Assembly: GCA_945949875.1 (NCBI GenBank)
Contig: CAMFGH010000001.1
Span: forward strand, 1-64,000
DNA from: an uncultured bacterium
GTDB lineage: Bacteria > Bacillota > Clostridia > Lachnospirales > Lachnospiraceae
DNA length: 64,000 nt
Reading direction: 5' to 3'
Made by a program: the position numbers and the translations under genes. A model generated the notes under the pieces. The model worked only from the letters and a program-made list of their open reading frames with translations, did not search any database and was not told where the DNA came from. Shown here in pieces: positions 33,558 to 44,478 of this stretch. The stretch's first letter is position 1; every line of letters begins with the position of its first letter.

Positions 33558-34451
33558 TCAGAAATCTCCCAATCTGATTACTTCAGGCTCCAGATTCACC
33601 TGAAACTTCTCTGCTACCTTTTTCTGTACATACAACATCAACTGATGTATCTCAGAAGCTGTTGCATTACCCCTGTTGATCACGAATCCGCAATGCTTTT
33701 CCGACACCTGTGCATCTCCCACCCGGTATCCCCTGAGGCCTGCGTCCATGATCAGTTTCCCTGCATAGTACCCTTCCGGTCGTTTGAAAGTACTTCCTGC
33801 ACTGGGGAACTCCAAGGGCTGTTTTTCTCTTCTCTTTTCAGAAAGCTCACTTACCGTTTTCCGAATTTCTTCCTTATCTCCCGGTACTAATTCAAACCCA
33901 ATCTCCGTGGCAATCATATGATTCTTTTTCAGAATGCTGCTTCGGTAGGTAAACTGCGCCTGCTCATTACCCAGATAAACCGGATTTCCTTTTGCATCCA
34001 ATCCTTTGATGTAGGTTACCACCTGGCTCATTTCTCCGCCATAAGCGCCTGCATTCATCATCACACCGCCACCTACTGATCCGGGAATGCCGGAGGCAAA
34101 TTCCAGTCCCTTTAGCCCATGCTCCATAGCAGTATATGCCACCTTGGAAAGCATGGCACCGGCCTGGGCAGTGATTCTGCTGCCATCTACTGTGATCTGG
34201 TCAAATCCCGCACCCAGATGCAGGATGACGCCATCATAACCTTTGTCACTGACTAAAAGATTGCTGCCATTTCCAATCACAAAATAGGGTCTTTTTTCTT
34301 CCGAAAACAATTCCAGGATATGCTGCAATTCTTCTGATGTCTTTATATCCAAAAACAGAGCCGCCTTTCCGCCTACCCGGAAAGTAGTATGTTTATACAT
34401 AGGCTCATCTTCGTGAATCTGCTCTACAGGTAAAATATCCCTTAAATCCAT
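33558..34451 (-). CDS. murB: UDP-N-acetylenolpyruvoylglucosamine reductase MurB
   Basis: FAD-dependent reductase forming UDP-N-acetylmuramic acid in the cytosolic stage of peptidoglycan synthesis. The 297 residues show the FAD-binding part (TTFRVGGKAALF, VIGNGSNLLVSDKGYDGVIL), GLEFASGIPGSVGGGVMMNA (cut at 20) with the conserved Gly-rich loop, a Ser of the proton donor site in PSAGSTFKRPEGYYAGKLI and the final Glu in NLEPEVIRLG. It is the type IIb short form. It lies between glcK and rapZ, a standard Lachnospiraceae order. Confidence 0.96.
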   Translation of the reverse strand: MDLRDILPVEQIHEDEPMYKHTTFRVGGKAALFLDIKTSEELQHILELFSEEKRPYFVIGNGSNLLVSDKGYDGVILHLGAGFDQITVDGSRITAQAGAMLSKVAYTAMEHGLKGLEFASGIPGSVGGGVMMNAGAYGGEMSQVVTYIKGLDAKGNPVYLGNEQAQFTYRSSILKKNHMIATEIGFELVPGDKEEIRKTVSELSEKRREKQPLEFPSAGSTFKRPEGYYAGKLIMDAGLRGYRVGDAQVSEKHCGFVINRGNATASEIHQLMLYVQKKVAEKFQVNLEPEVIRLGDF

Positions 34452-34494
34452 ATACTACAGATTCCCCTTCCCTGACTAAAATCTCTACACTTAC

Positions 34495-35433
34495 TTATTT
34501 ATCCAGTACCAGCTTCGCTGCACCATAAATACCGGCATCATTGCCCAGTGTGGCCAGAGCAAACTCTGTTTTTCTGCTTCCGTGGAATACATATTTTTCA
34601 TATGCCGGACGGATATACTCAAACAGAACTTCTCCTGCTTTGGAAACACCGCCACCGATAACAAACAGTTCCGGATTTAAAATAGAAGCAATGATGGCAA
34701 GACCTTTTCCCAGGATTTCGCCAAACTGCTGTGCAATCTGGATTGCCACCGCATCTCCTGCTTTTACTGCATCAAAAACGGATTTTGCACTGATTTCACT
34801 GCTTCGTAAAATCGTATCCTGTGTGGTAGACGCAAGAGTACGATTTGCCAGACGTACAATACCTGTAGCAGAACCATACTGCTCCAGACAGCCATGTTTT
34901 CCACAGCCACATGCATCCGGTTCATCATCCATAATATGTATGTGTCCGATCTCACCACCTGCACCGGTACATCCTGTCAAAAGTTTTCCGTCTACAATAA
35001 CACCGCCACCGATTCCGGTTCCCAGTGTGACAGCAACCAGAGAACGATATCCCTGTCCGCCGCCTTTCCACATCTCACCCAATGCTGCAACATTGGCATC
35101 ATTTCCTGCATATGCCGGAAGTCCGCAAAGCTGCGACAACGTTTCGGATATGTTAAAAACGCCCCATCCCAGGTTTACTGCTTTATATACCACACCATTT
35201 CCATCTACCGGTCCGGGAACGCCGATTCCCACACCGATAATATCTGCTTTATCCAGATTCTTCTGTGCGGCTTTTTCCAAAATACTTTCGGCTATATCCG
35301 GCAGTATTTTCTCACCATTGTTCTCTGTCCGGGTCGGAATCTCCCATTTATCCAAAGCTTCTCCATCGGCCTGGAACAATCCCAATTTTACAGTTGTTCC
35401 ACCTAAGTCTACTCCAAATACATATCTTCCCAT
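34495..35433 (-). CDS. glcK: Glucokinase, ROK family
   Basis: Phosphorylates glucose with ATP in the cytosol. The 312-residue protein has the ATP loop VFGVDLGGTTVKLGLF, catalytic Asp in AYAGNDANVAALGE, and the ROK zinc-binding motif ending CGCGKHGCLEQYGSA. The ATG at 35433 was chosen because GGAGA precedes it at six bases and related enzymes begin at this point; an ATG four codons upstream is possible. It is next to hprK, so sugar phosphorylation and HPr(Ser-P) signalling genes are linked. Confidence 0.95.
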   Translation of the reverse strand: MGRYVFGVDLGGTTVKLGLFQADGEALDKWEIPTRTENNGEKILPDIAESILEKAAQKNLDKADIIGVGIGVPGPVDGNGVVYKAVNLGWGVFNISETLSQLCGLPAYAGNDANVAALGEMWKGGGQGYRSLVAVTLGTGIGGGVIVDGKLLTGCTGAGGEIGHIHIMDDEPDACGCGKHGCLEQYGSATGIVRLANRTLASTTQDTILRSSEISAKSVFDAVKAGDAVAIQIAQQFGEILGKGLAIIASILNPELFVIGGGVSKAGEVLFEYIRPAYEKYVFHGSRKTEFALATLGNDAGIYGAAKLVLDK

Positions 35434-35483
35434 TTTTGTCTCCATTTTATCTCTGTTTCATTTTCGTTTTCTTTCAGTATATT

Positions 35484-36422
35484 TTATTCTTCCTCTTCTC
35501 TTTTCTGTGCAAGATTTCTCTGTACACGGTTGTATAATTCCTGCGCGGCATTATAACCCATCTTTTTCTGTCTGTGATTAACTGCTGCAGCTTCACAGAT
35601 AATGGATAAGTTTCGACCCGGTCTGATCGGAATACTGTGACATACAATCTTATTCCCCAGATATTCTGTATATTCTTCCTGTAATCCCAGACGGTCATAT
35701 TCTTTATCTTTGTCCCACTCTTCCAGACGGATTACCAGGTCAATATTCTGTGTTTCTCTGACACAGGCAACACCGAAAAGTGTTTTTACATCGATGATAC
35801 CAATACCACGTAATTCAATAAAATGTTTTGTAATATCCGGTGCGGTACCGATTAAAGTATCTTCGCTTACTTTTCGAAGTTCTACCACATCATCGGTTAC
35901 CAGACGATGTCCACGTTTGATCAGTTCCAGTGCGGCTTCGGATTTACCAATGCCGCTTTCACCTGTGATAAGTACACCTTCACCATATACATCCACCAAT
36001 ACCCCATGAACAGAAATGCAGGGAGCCAGCTTTACATTAAGCCAGCGGATGATTTCCGCTTTAAAGGAAGAAGTTGCTTTCTGTGTTTTAAATACCGGAA
36101 CCCCTTTCTTTTCCGCTTCTGCCAGGAACAATTCATCCGGTTCCAGATTACGACAGAAAATGAATCCCGGGCAGTCCTCATGAATCAGCGCAGGGTAAAT
36201 TTCCTGTTTCCGCTCTTCTGTCATCTGCATCATATAACTGTATTCTACAAAACCCAAAATCTGCAAACGAGTAGATTCATAATGCTCCATATACCCGGCC
36301 AGCTGTAATGCGGGTCTGTTGATATCCGGCTGCATTACCTTGATGTGCTTAATATCAATATCCGGTGTAAGATTTTCCAATTTCATTTTATCTACTACTT
36401 TTGCTAAACCAATACTTGCCAT
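35484..36422 (-). CDS. hprK: HPr kinase/phosphorylase HprK
   Basis: Bifunctional enzyme that phosphorylates HPr or Crh on Ser46 when glycolytic intermediates are high and reverses this with phosphate; it controls CcpA. The 312 residues contain the N-terminal HprK domain, the Walker A loop TGESGIGKSEAALELIKRG with the following HRLVTDDVVEL, the K3-loop FIELRGIGIIDVKTLFG and the signature IPIRPGRNLSIICEAAAVN. The ATG at 36422 was chosen for its AAGGAG. A plausible substrate in this window is the Crh-like protein at 31.5 kb. Confidence 0.96.
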   Translation of the reverse strand: MASIGLAKVVDKMKLENLTPDIDIKHIKVMQPDINRPALQLAGYMEHYESTRLQILGFVEYSYMMQMTEERKQEIYPALIHEDCPGFIFCRNLEPDELFLAEAEKKGVPVFKTQKATSSFKAEIIRWLNVKLAPCISVHGVLVDVYGEGVLITGESGIGKSEAALELIKRGHRLVTDDVVELRKVSEDTLIGTAPDITKHFIELRGIGIIDVKTLFGVACVRETQNIDLVIRLEEWDKDKEYDRLGLQEEYTEYLGNKIVCHSIPIRPGRNLSIICEAAAVNHRQKKMGYNAAQELYNRVQRNLAQKREEEE

Positions 36423-36535
36423 ACCTGTCTCCTTTTGCAACCTCTGCCTGTTTTTATGAAATATTCTGCTTATATTTAAGCCTGTTTTCAGAATACCCTA
36501 TTTATTCTAACATAACACAGAAAAAAATAACATAG

Positions 36536-38407
36536 TCATACCGTTTCATTATTATGAAAAAACCGGTAAATGCTTTCTGCAACCTGTTCCGGAATCTCAG
36601 GAATCTCTGCAAGGCGTGGAACAGGTGCCGCTTTGATTTCATCAATGGATTTAAAACTGCGCATAAGCGCTTTTCTTCTGGCTGCCCCGATTCCCGGTAT
36701 ATCATCCAGAACGGATTTCACCTGGCTCTTACTGCGCAGAGAACGATGATATTCAATCGCAAAACGATGGGCCTCATCCTGAATGCGGGTGATCAGTTTA
36801 AATCCTTCCGAACTGCGGTCGATGGGAATCTCTTCATTGTGGAAATACAGCCCCCTGGTTCTATGGTTATCGTCTTTCACCATTCCGCACACCGGAATCG
36901 AAAGCCCAAGTTCTTCCAGTACTTCCAGGGCGATATTTACCTGTCCTTTTCCACCATCCATCAAAAGCAGATCCGGGAATTTCGTAAATGATCCATAGGA
37001 GGTATCCATATCTTTTGCCTGCATCTCGTCCGCCTCTTCCATTCCATGCAGGAATCTCCGTGACAGCACCTCTCTCATGCAAGCATAATCATCCGGACCG
37101 GAAACTGTTTTAATCCGGAATTTTCTGTAATCACTTTTTTTGGCCTTGCCTTTTTCAAAAACCACCATGGAACCTACATTTTCAAAGCCGCTGATATTGG
37201 AGATATCAAAAGCTTCCATACGGACGATCTGCTCCATCCCCAATAGTGCAGCAATCTCTTTTACTGCACCGATCGTCCGGCCTTCTTCCCGTTTCATCTT
37301 CTCTTTGTCTTTGGAAAGGATCAGTGCGGCATTTTGTTCTGCCAGTTCCACCAGTTTCTCTTTGGTTCCTTTTTTAGGCACCCGGATATAAAGCCTGCTG
37401 CCCCGTTTGCTGCTAAGCCACTGTTCCAGCGTATCCTGTCCTTCTATCTCCTCCTGGATCATCAGTTCTTTCGGTAAAAATGGTGTTCCACTGTAAAACT
37501 GTTCGATAAAGTTCTGCAATACCTCACTTCTTTCCAGGCCTGACACATTTGTCATATAATAATGTTCCCTGCCGATCAACTTTCCGCCTCTCACGAAAAA
37601 CACCTGGACAACTGCATCTGTTTCGTCCATGGCCAGGGCTATCACATCCTTATCTTCTCCGTCACTGTCTGTGATTTTCTGTTTCTGGGAAACACTTTTT
37701 ACACTCTGATACAGATCCCGATACCGTATCGCATCTTCGAACTGAAGATTTTCGGATGCTTCCAGCATCTTCGCTTCCAGATCCTTTAAAAGCATTTTAT
37801 AATTTCCGTTTAGAAATTCCAGCGCCTGATCCACCTGATTGCGGTACTGTTCTTCCGAAATATACCCCTGACAGGGGGCACTGCACTGCCCGATATGATA
37901 ATTCAGACATGGTCTGTCCTGCCCGATGTCTCTGGGCAGAACTCTGTTGCAGGTTCGCAGTTTAAATAATTTATTTAAAAGCTCTATGGTATCCTTTACT
38001 GCTGCCGCACTGGTATAAGGTCCAAAGTAACGGGATTTGTCTTTTTTCATCTCTCTGGAAAACAAAATGCGGGGATATTTTTCTGCTACCGTCACTTTAA
38101 TAAATGGATAAGTCTTATCATCCTTCAACAAAGTATTGTATTTTGGACTGTTTTCTTTGATCAGGTTGTTTTCCAGAACCAAGGCCTCCAGCTCTGAATC
38201 GGTAACAATATATTCAAAGCGTGCAATCTGGGTAACCATTTTTTCAATCTGCGGTCCTCTTCCGTGGATTTTCCGGAAATAGGATCTCACCCGGTTATGT
38301 AAGTTGATGGCTTTTCCAACATACAATATGGTATCCTTATCGTCCCGCATAATATATACACCGGGTTTTCCCGGCAGTTTTTTCAGCTCTTCTTCAAAAT
38401 CAAACAT
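36536..38407 (-). CDS. uvrC: UvrABC system protein C
   Basis: Dual-incision endonuclease of nucleotide excision repair. The 623 residues carry the GIY-YIG domain ([20 protein letters not shown]), a UvrB-interacting UVR segment ([18 protein letters not shown]), the RNase H-like C-terminal nuclease ([21 protein letters not shown] cut by domain; [13 protein letters not shown] and RTRGLYF) and tandem helix-hairpin-helix motifs ([19 protein letters not shown]). It is first in a minus-strand block with hprK and glcK, preceded by the ftsH terminator. Normal length. Confidence 0.97.
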   Translation of the reverse strand: MFDFEEELKKLPGKPGVYIMRDDKDTILYVGKAINLHNRVRSYFRKIHGRGPQIEKMVTQIARFEYIVTDSELEALVLENNLIKENSPKYNTLLKDDKTYPFIKVTVAEKYPRILFSREMKKDKSRYFGPYTSAAAVKDTIELLNKLFKLRTCNRVLPRDIGQDRPCLNYHIGQCSAPCQGYISEEQYRNQVDQALEFLNGNYKMLLKDLEAKMLEASENLQFEDAIRYRDLYQSVKSVSQKQKITDSDGEDKDVIALAMDETDAVVQVFFVRGGKLIGREHYYMTNVSGLERSEVLQNFIEQFYSGTPFLPKELMIQEEIEGQDTLEQWLSSKRGSRLYIRVPKKGTKEKLVELAEQNAALILSKDKEKMKREEGRTIGAVKEIAALLGMEQIVRMEAFDISNISGFENVGSMVVFEKGKAKKSDYRKFRIKTVSGPDDYACMREVLSRRFLHGMEEADEMQAKDMDTSYGSFTKFPDLLLMDGGKGQVNIALEVLEELGLSIPVCGMVKDDNHRTRGLYFHNEEIPIDRSSEGFKLITRIQDEAHRFAIEYHRSLRSKSQVKSVLDDIPGIGAARRKALMRSFKSIDEIKAAPVPRLAEIPEIPEQVAESIYRFFHNNETV

Positions 38408-38457
38408 GAAATCCCCCTGTTATCATTTTATGAAAATACTCCGCAAGGTGCATATGC

Positions 38458-38488
38458 TAAAAAGGGACCGTTGTTTCTAACGGTCCCT
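38458..38488 (-). terminator. Terminator of ftsH
   Basis: On the minus strand AGGGACCGTT / AACGGTCCC stem with a six-base loop, followed by five T, between ftsH and uvrC. Confidence 0.9.
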
Positions 38489-38499
38489 ATACCTGCTGT

Positions 38500-40992
38500 T
38501 TATTCTTCTGCCCTGGAATCCTTTTCCTCTTCTTCCGACTCAGAAGGTGTTTCCTGGCCTTTTTCCTGAGCATCTTCCTGGCCTGTTTCCTGCTGCTCTT
38601 CCGATACTGTATCCACCTGTTCCGGGCTTTCCTGCTGCATATTACCCTGTATCCGGTTTTCCACCTCTGTATATGGGACAAAAGAGGAATCTGCCTGTTT
38701 CATGACTGCCTCTTTCGGTACACCGGAAAACCGGCCTACACTTCCCTGATATCTTCCATCCTGATAAGGATTACTCTGTGGAATCCACTGTCCTCCCACC
38801 TGCTGTGGCGACTGTTGATATGGTGCCTGCTGCTGTGGCATCTGCTGATACGGTGCCTGCTGCTGTGGCATCTGCTGATACGGTGCCTGCTGCTGTGGTG
38901 GCTGTTGCTGCGGCATCGGTTGCTGAGGTATCTGCTGTACCGGCTTCTCCTCCGGTTTCTCTTCCGGCTCAGGCAGTCCCTTTTCAGCACGATATATCTT
39001 CATAAACTCTTTTCCTGTAATCGTTTCTTTTTCAATCAGGAACTCAGCCAGCTTATCCATCAGGCTTCTGTTTTCTTTCAAAAGTCTCTTTGCTTCTTTA
39101 TAGCTGTCCTTTAAGATCTTCATGACTTCTGTATCGATGTCCGCTGCGGTTTCATCGCTGCAGTTCATAACAGTTCTGCCATCCAGATATTTGCTTTCCA
39201 CAGACTCTAATCCGATCAGGCCGAACTTTTTACTCATACCAAACTGGGTCACCATAGATCTGGCAATATTGGTTGCTTTTTCGATATCATTGGATGCGCC
39301 TGTTGTAACCGTATCAAAGACGATTTCTTCTGCAGCACGTCCGGCAAGCAAACCAACCAGCATATCACGAAGCTCTGCTTCTGTATTCAGAAACTTCTCT
39401 TCTTCCGGTACCTGCATCACATATCCCAGCGCACCCATGGTACGGGGTACAATGGTGATTTTCTGCACCGGTTCTGAATTTTTCTGTAATGCGGCTACCA
39501 AAGCATGGCCTACTTCATGATAAGAAACGATTCGGCGTTCCTCTTTGCTCATGATCCGGTCTTTCTTCTCTTTTCCTACCAGAACCTGTTCTACTGCATC
39601 AAACAGATCTTTCTGGCTGACACAGCGGCGTCCAAATTTCACTGCATTGATGGCTGCTTCATTGATCATATTTGCAAGATCAGAACCTACCGCACCGCTT
39701 GTTGCAAGTGCAATTTCATGCAGGTCAACGGTTTCATCCATCAAAACATCTTTTGCATGTACTTTGAGAATCTCTTCACGGCCTTTCAGATCCGGTTTAT
39801 CCACTATAATTCGTCTGTCAAATCGTCCCGGTCTTAAAAGTGCTTTATCCAGGATTTCCGGTCTGTTGGTTGCCGCAAGGATGATAATACCTTTTTTCCC
39901 GTCAAAACCATCCATTTCCGAAAGGAGCTGATTCAGGGTCTGCTCTCTTTCCTCATTTCCACCACCGTATTTTGAATCACGGCTACGTCCAATCGCGTCG
40001 ATTTCATCGATAAAAACAATACAAGGTGCATTCTTTTCTGCTTCCTTAAACAAGTCTCTTACTCTGGAAGCACCTACACCTACATAAAGCTCAATAAAAT
40101 CGGAACCGGCTAACGAGAAGAACGGAACACCGGCTTCTCCCGCTACCGCCTTAGCAAGTAAGGTCTTACCTGTTCCGGGAGGTCCTACCAGAAGAGCGCC
40201 CTTTGGAAGCTTTGCTCCGATCTGGGAATATTTTCCCGGATTATGCAGAAAGTCTACCACCTCTACCAGAGATTCTTTTGCTTCATCCTCACCTGCTACA
40301 TCCCGGAATGTAACACCGGTCTCCTTCTGGACATACACCTTGGCATTACTCTTTCCAACGCCCATGACTCCGCCGCCTTTTGACATCTTACGGAATAAAA
40401 AGCTAAGCAAAAACCACATGAGAGCAATAGGAAGCACAACTGTAACCAGTATGGAAATGATACTGTCAATCAGCGTCGTGGTCTGTCCTTTGATTTCTAC
40501 ATTATGCTCCAGAAGCCTTGCCGTCAGATCAGGGTCTTCAACCCGGATCGTATAATAGGTCTGTGTAGGCAGACCAAACATGGTATATAAGGTCTGCTGC
40601 GTGGCACTTTCAGCACCTTCTCCGCCTTCTCCCACATTTGGTTTTTCTGTTTTTAATTCAAAGCTAAGTCTGTCTGAACTTTCAATGACACTGGCTACTT
40701 TATCCGCTTCAACCAATTTCACAAATTCACTGTATGGTACCTCACTGTTACTTCCACTCATGGTATTTACAAAAAGGCTGATACAAAACAGGGAAATGAT
40801 GGCTGCCAACATCAGAAGAACAATGTTCTGCTTTTTAGGGTCCTGATTATTTCTTCCCGGATCTCCCTGCCCGTTTCCATTATTTCCATTACCATTGTTA
40901 TAACCATTCCCGTTATTATAACCGTTTCCGTTGTTATAACCGTTTCCATTATTATAGCTGTTGCTATTGTTATAATTGTTTCCGTTATCCAT
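38500..40992 (-). CDS. ftsH: ATP-dependent zinc metalloprotease FtsH, with low-complexity tails
   Basis: Membrane AAA+ protease that extracts and degrades membrane and short-lived cytosolic proteins. The 830-residue product is longer than the usual 600-650. It starts with ~45 residues of Asn/Gly/Tyr repeats (NNGNGY units). Two TM helices and a short extracytoplasmic domain follow. The AAA module has [30 protein letters not shown] and the arginine-finger region, and the zinc site is HEVGHA. A ~170-residue C-tail has four or so Gln-rich [10 protein letters not shown] repeats and a Glu-rich end. The ATG at 40992 was chosen because a good promoter would start transcription almost on the upstream ATG (41058). 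Confidence 0.95.
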   Translation of the reverse strand: MDNGNNYNNSNSYNNGNGYNNGNGYNNGNGYNNGNGNNGNGQGDPGRNNQDPKKQNIVLLMLAAIISLFCISLFVNTMSGSNSEVPYSEFVKLVEADKVASVIESSDRLSFELKTEKPNVGEGGEGAESATQQTLYTMFGLPTQTYYTIRVEDPDLTARLLEHNVEIKGQTTTLIDSIISILVTVVLPIALMWFLLSFLFRKMSKGGGVMGVGKSNAKVYVQKETGVTFRDVAGEDEAKESLVEVVDFLHNPGKYSQIGAKLPKGALLVGPPGTGKTLLAKAVAGEAGVPFFSLAGSDFIELYVGVGASRVRDLFKEAEKNAPCIVFIDEIDAIGRSRDSKYGGGNEEREQTLNQLLSEMDGFDGKKGIIILAATNRPEILDKALLRPGRFDRRIIVDKPDLKGREEILKVHAKDVLMDETVDLHEIALATSGAVGSDLANMINEAAINAVKFGRRCVSQKDLFDAVEQVLVGKEKKDRIMSKEERRIVSYHEVGHALVAALQKNSEPVQKITIVPRTMGALGYVMQVPEEEKFLNTEAELRDMLVGLLAGRAAEEIVFDTVTTGASNDIEKATNIARSMVTQFGMSKKFGLIGLESVESKYLDGRTVMNCSDETAADIDTEVMKILKDSYKEAKRLLKENRSLMDKLAEFLIEKETITGKEFMKIYRAEKGLPEPEEKPEEKPVQQIPQQPMPQQQPPQQQAPYQQMPQQQAPYQQMPQQQAPYQQSPQQVGGQWIPQSNPYQDGRYQGSVGRFSGVPKEAVMKQADSSFVPYTEVENRIQGNMQQESPEQVDTVSEEQQETGQEDAQEKGQETPSESEEEEKDSRAEE
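38811..38950 (-). repeat. In-frame Gln/Pro tandem repeats in ftsH
   Basis: A repeat of about 30 bases encoding [10 protein letters not shown] occurs at least three times in succession, preceded by looser Gln/Pro units. Such tracts are prone to length change by slippage. Confidence 0.85.
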
Positions 40993-41066
40993 TTTATCGG
41001 TATGTTCTAAAAAAGAACCTGCTCCTTTCAATACAAATACATTTGCGTCATATTTCATTAGATTAG

Positions 41067-41095
41067 ATTTTATCGAATTTACTTTTATAAATCAA
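41067..41095 (-). promoter_or_regulatory. Likely promoter of ftsH
   Basis: TTGATT (41095-41090), 17 bases, TAAAAT (41072-41067) on the minus strand, predicted start near 41060. Confidence 0.6.
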
Positions 41096-41260
41096 TATTA
41101 TAATCGTGAAATAATAGACACATGTATTAAAGATTTCTAAATTTTTTCACGAAAACATATAGATTTTTATATTTTATTCGTTGTATAATATTGAAATTAT
41201 ATTGAGGAGATAAACGAACCAAATTACAAAAACGATCGTCATTTTTTGGAGGAGAAAAAT

Positions 41261-42865
41261 ATGGCAGTAAAGTATGTGTTTGTGACCGGCGGCGTTGTAT
41301 CCGGTCTTGGAAAAGGAATTACAGCGGCGTCTCTGGGCAGACTGTTAAAAGCCCGCGGATATAAGGTGACCATGCAGAAATTCGATCCTTATATCAATAT
41401 CGATCCAGGCACCATGAACCCGATTCAGCATGGTGAAGTATTTGTAACCGATGATGGTACCGAAACCGATTTGGATCTGGGCCATTATGAAAGATTCATT
41501 GATGAAAGTCTTGGTAAAAACTCGAATGTAACGACTGGCAAAATCTATTGGTCCGTTTTACAGAAAGAACGTCGTGGAGACTATGGTGGAGGGACAGTTC
41601 AGGTTATCCCTCATATAACAAATGAAATTAAAAGTCGTTTTTATAGAAACTATACCGATGATGAAACCCGTATCGCAATTATCGAAGTGGGTGGAACTGT
41701 CGGCGATATCGAATCCCAGCCTTTCCTGGAAGCGATTCGACAGTTCCAGCATGAAGTAGGTTTCGAGAATGCCATACTGATTCATGTTACCCTGATTCCT
41801 TATCTGCGTGCCTCTCAGGAAATGAAAACCAAACCAACTCAGGCCAGCGTAAAAGAGCTTCAGGGAATGGGTATTAAGCCGGATATTATTGTATGCAGAA
41901 GCGAATATCCTCTGGATCAAGGTATCAAAGATAAAATTGCTTTGTTCTGTAATGTACCCCAAAGTCACGTACTTCAGAATCTGGATGTAGAATATTTATA
42001 TGAGGCGCCTCTTGCTATGGAAAAAGAGCGTCTTGCAAATGTTGCCTGCGAATGCTTAAATCTTCCCTGCCCGGAACCGGATCTGACAGACTGGATCTCT
42101 ATGGTAGAAGATCTACGCCATCCTACCTCGGATGTTACCGTTGCCTTGGTCGGAAAATATACTGCGCTCCATGATGCATATATCAGTGTGGTAGAAGCGC
42201 TAAAACATGGCGGAATCACAAACCATACCACGGTTCATATCAAATGGGTGGATTCTGAAACCGTTACCCCTGAGAATGTGGAAGAAATCCTTTCCGATGT
42301 ACAGGGCGTAATTGTACCCGGCGGTTTTGGCGACAGGGGCATTGACGGTATGATTCATTCTATTGAGTATGCCCGTACCAAAAAGATTCCATTCCTTGGA
42401 CTGTGTCTTGGCATGCAGCTTTCCATCGTTGAATTTGCACGTAACGTGGCAGGACTTCACGGTGCCCACAGTATTGAACTGGATCCTAATACACCTCATC
42501 CGGTTATCGCGTTATTACCGGATCAGCAGGGTGTAGAAGATATTGGTGGTACCTTAAGACTTGGTTCCTGTCCTTGTGTTCTTATGGACAATACAAAAGC
42601 CAGAGAATTGTATGGTACAGATTTGATCCACGAAAGACACAGACACCGTTATGAAGTAAATAACGATTACCGTGCTGCTCTTTCTTCCAAAGGTATGACA
42701 CTGTCCGGTTTATCCCCGGATGGACGAATTGTGGAAATGATAGAGATTCCGGATCATCCATTCTTTGTAGCCACCCAGGCTCATCCGGAATTGAAGTCAA
42801 GACCGAACAGACCTCATCCTTTATTCAGAGGATTTATTGCTGCCGCTCTACAGTATAAATATTGA
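41261..42865 (+). CDS. pyrG: CTP synthase
   Basis: Forms CTP from UTP, ATP and glutamine in the cytosol. The 534 residues have the N-terminal synthetase domain ([21 protein letters not shown]-loop; [20 protein letters not shown] as feedback/UTP site) and the C-terminal class I glutaminase domain with [11 protein letters not shown], the catalytic Cys in [11 protein letters not shown] and the His-Glu pair in AQAHPELKS-like QAHPELK. The ATG at 41261 has GGAGGAG upstream. It is transcribed alone, divergent from ftsH. A TATAAT box is present at 41184-41189; I could not identify a leader attenuator. Confidence 0.97.
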   Translation: MAVKYVFVTGGVVSGLGKGITAASLGRLLKARGYKVTMQKFDPYINIDPGTMNPIQHGEVFVTDDGTETDLDLGHYERFIDESLGKNSNVTTGKIYWSVLQKERRGDYGGGTVQVIPHITNEIKSRFYRNYTDDETRIAIIEVGGTVGDIESQPFLEAIRQFQHEVGFENAILIHVTLIPYLRASQEMKTKPTQASVKELQGMGIKPDIIVCRSEYPLDQGIKDKIALFCNVPQSHVLQNLDVEYLYEAPLAMEKERLANVACECLNLPCPEPDLTDWISMVEDLRHPTSDVTVALVGKYTALHDAYISVVEALKHGGITNHTTVHIKWVDSETVTPENVEEILSDVQGVIVPGGFGDRGIDGMIHSIEYARTKKIPFLGLCLGMQLSIVEFARNVAGLHGAHSIELDPNTPHPVIALLPDQQGVEDIGGTLRLGSCPCVLMDNTKARELYGTDLIHERHRHRYEVNNDYRAALSSKGMTLSGLSPDGRIVEMIEIPDHPFFVATQAHPELKSRPNRPHPLFRGFIAAALQYKY

Positions 42866-42890
42866 AAACATGGGCGCTAAACGCATATGA

Positions 42891-42940
42891 AAAATGCCTC
42901 GGACTATTCCCTGTTGGAATAATGCCGGGGCATTTATTTT
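42891..42940. terminator. Bidirectional terminator between pyrG and the MCP gene
   Basis: Stem AAATGCCTCGG / CCGGGGCATTT with an inner ATTCC / GGAAT hairpin, flanked by A- and T-runs. It serves both convergent genes. Confidence 0.9.
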
Positions 42941-42959
42941 CACATCAATTATACACCTG

Positions 42960-44429
42960 TTATTTTATCTTGCTAAGCGCATATATCTCATCCAGAATTA
43001 CCTGTAATGCATTTTCAAATCCATCCACTAATTCCACATTCTTCTGACTTTCTTCATAGGTATTAACAGTACTTGCACTGATCTCCTGAGTCGATGCAGA
43101 TAACGTAGTGACATTTTCGGAAATGACTTTATTTGCACTTGTGAGCTGTTTAATTTTCTGATCTATTTCTTCCATATCTGAAATTACTTTCTCAACCATT
43201 TCTTTAATATGATTGAATTCCTTATTTGCAATTTCTGCCAAAGATGTTTGTTTTGCAGAAAGTTCAACACTTTCCTCAACTTTGTCCACCACGTGCTGGG
43301 AATCTTTTGTAAGTTCATCCAGAATGGTAGAAATCTTCTCTGTGGAATCCTTTGTCTGGTCTGCCAGATTACGGATTTCATCCGCTACCACAGCAAACCC
43401 ACGTCCGGCCTCTCCTGCCCTTGCAGCTTCAATGCTGGCATTTAAGGCAAGCAGGTTCGTCTGGCTTGAAATGCTTAAAATAATAGAAATAATATCCCGT
43501 ACTTCCTTTGTCATGCCCTGGAGTTTTTCCGCAGAATCTTTCATTTCCTTACCGGATACAATAGCTACCTCTACCTGATCCAGGAGCGTCCTCATGGCCC
43601 CTGTGCCACTACCGAGAGCATCCATTGTCTTACCGGAAAGATCAGACATTTCAGCTGTCATTTCACTGGTCTGGCTAATAATATCCGTAATATTCTGAGT
43701 CATTTCGTTCTGCTGCTGTATCGCTTCTGCAGTATCCGTTGTCCCATTGGAAATATCATTCATTGCAGAATTAATTGCCCCTGCAGATTCTTTGATATAC
43801 CGGATAGAATCTCTGCATTCACCGGTCTCGCTTTCTATTTTCTTTGCAACTGCCATGATCTGTTCAATCAACTGTGTCTGCTTTTCAGCCGCCTGAGTAA
43901 TTTCTTTCACAGAATCCTCCATAAAGCGATTCAAAATAATGATACCCATTAATGCTCCTACCGCAACAGATATGGAAATAATCACCTCGATCATAATAGA
44001 TTCTATAACCAGAGATATATCTGATGCCTGACTAATAGCAAGAATGACATGAAGAAAGTTGATGACAATAAAGCTTACACCGGCAATTCTGACCGACATT
44101 TTATCCAGTGAAATTACCAGAAGCGTAATAATGGGAATCATATACGGGTACGCGGTTGAGCTGGTTGTTGTCAGCATCATGACTGCATACACAATCGTAT
44201 AGATAACTGCAAGACTTCTATCAAAAAATACCGTAGTTCTCTTGCGAATGAAAATAAACACTGCCACAGCAAATCCAACAATCGTTACCAGCAATGGGAA
44301 AATGCTTTGCCATGGTGCAAGATCTGACATTGCAAACTGCGATAACAAACCGATTACTCCAAAAACTGTAATCAGTAGATACAGTGAAAACAATAGTTTA
44401 TTGGTTCTGCGTAAATGTTGCTCTTTCAT
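42960..44429 (-). CDS. Methyl-accepting chemotaxis protein with polytopic membrane domain
   Basis: Receptor of 489 residues. Residues ~10-190 hold about six TM helices with short loops rather than a large periplasmic sensor, so the signal may be sensed in or near the membrane. A coiled cytoplasmic region follows, with the highly conserved hairpin tip [20 protein letters not shown] (cut at 20) and flanking heptads. There is no HAMP domain obvious. The ATG at 44429 was chosen for AAGGAGG at good spacing. It follows the HD-GYP gene by about 50 bases in the same direction. No cheA/cheW is present in the window. Confidence 0.93.
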   Translation of the reverse strand: MKEQHLRRTNKLLFSLYLLITVFGVIGLLSQFAMSDLAPWQSIFPLLVTIVGFAVAVFIFIRKRTTVFFDRSLAVIYTIVYAVMMLTTTSSTAYPYMIPIITLLVISLDKMSVRIAGVSFIVINFLHVILAISQASDISLVIESIMIEVIISISVAVGALMGIIILNRFMEDSVKEITQAAEKQTQLIEQIMAVAKKIESETGECRDSIRYIKESAGAINSAMNDISNGTTDTAEAIQQQNEMTQNITDIISQTSEMTAEMSDLSGKTMDALGSGTGAMRTLLDQVEVAIVSGKEMKDSAEKLQGMTKEVRDIISIILSISSQTNLLALNASIEAARAGEAGRGFAVVADEIRNLADQTKDSTEKISTILDELTKDSQHVVDKVEESVELSAKQTSLAEIANKEFNHIKEMVEKVISDMEEIDQKIKQLTSANKVISENVTTLSASTQEISASTVNTYEESQKNVELVDGFENALQVILDEIYALSKIK

Positions 44430-44478
44430 GAAAGAACACCTCCTTTGTATCTTTATGAAAAATTTTTTATATTTATTT

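Noticed and set aside
38811-38950. CRISPR-like short repeats
   Set aside because: The repeats are in-frame Gln/Pro codons of ftsH with no unique spacers.
41200-41260. Leader peptide or pyrimidine attenuator before pyrG
   Set aside because: A second GGAG-like site is present near 41213, but no start codon or terminator hairpin accompanies it.
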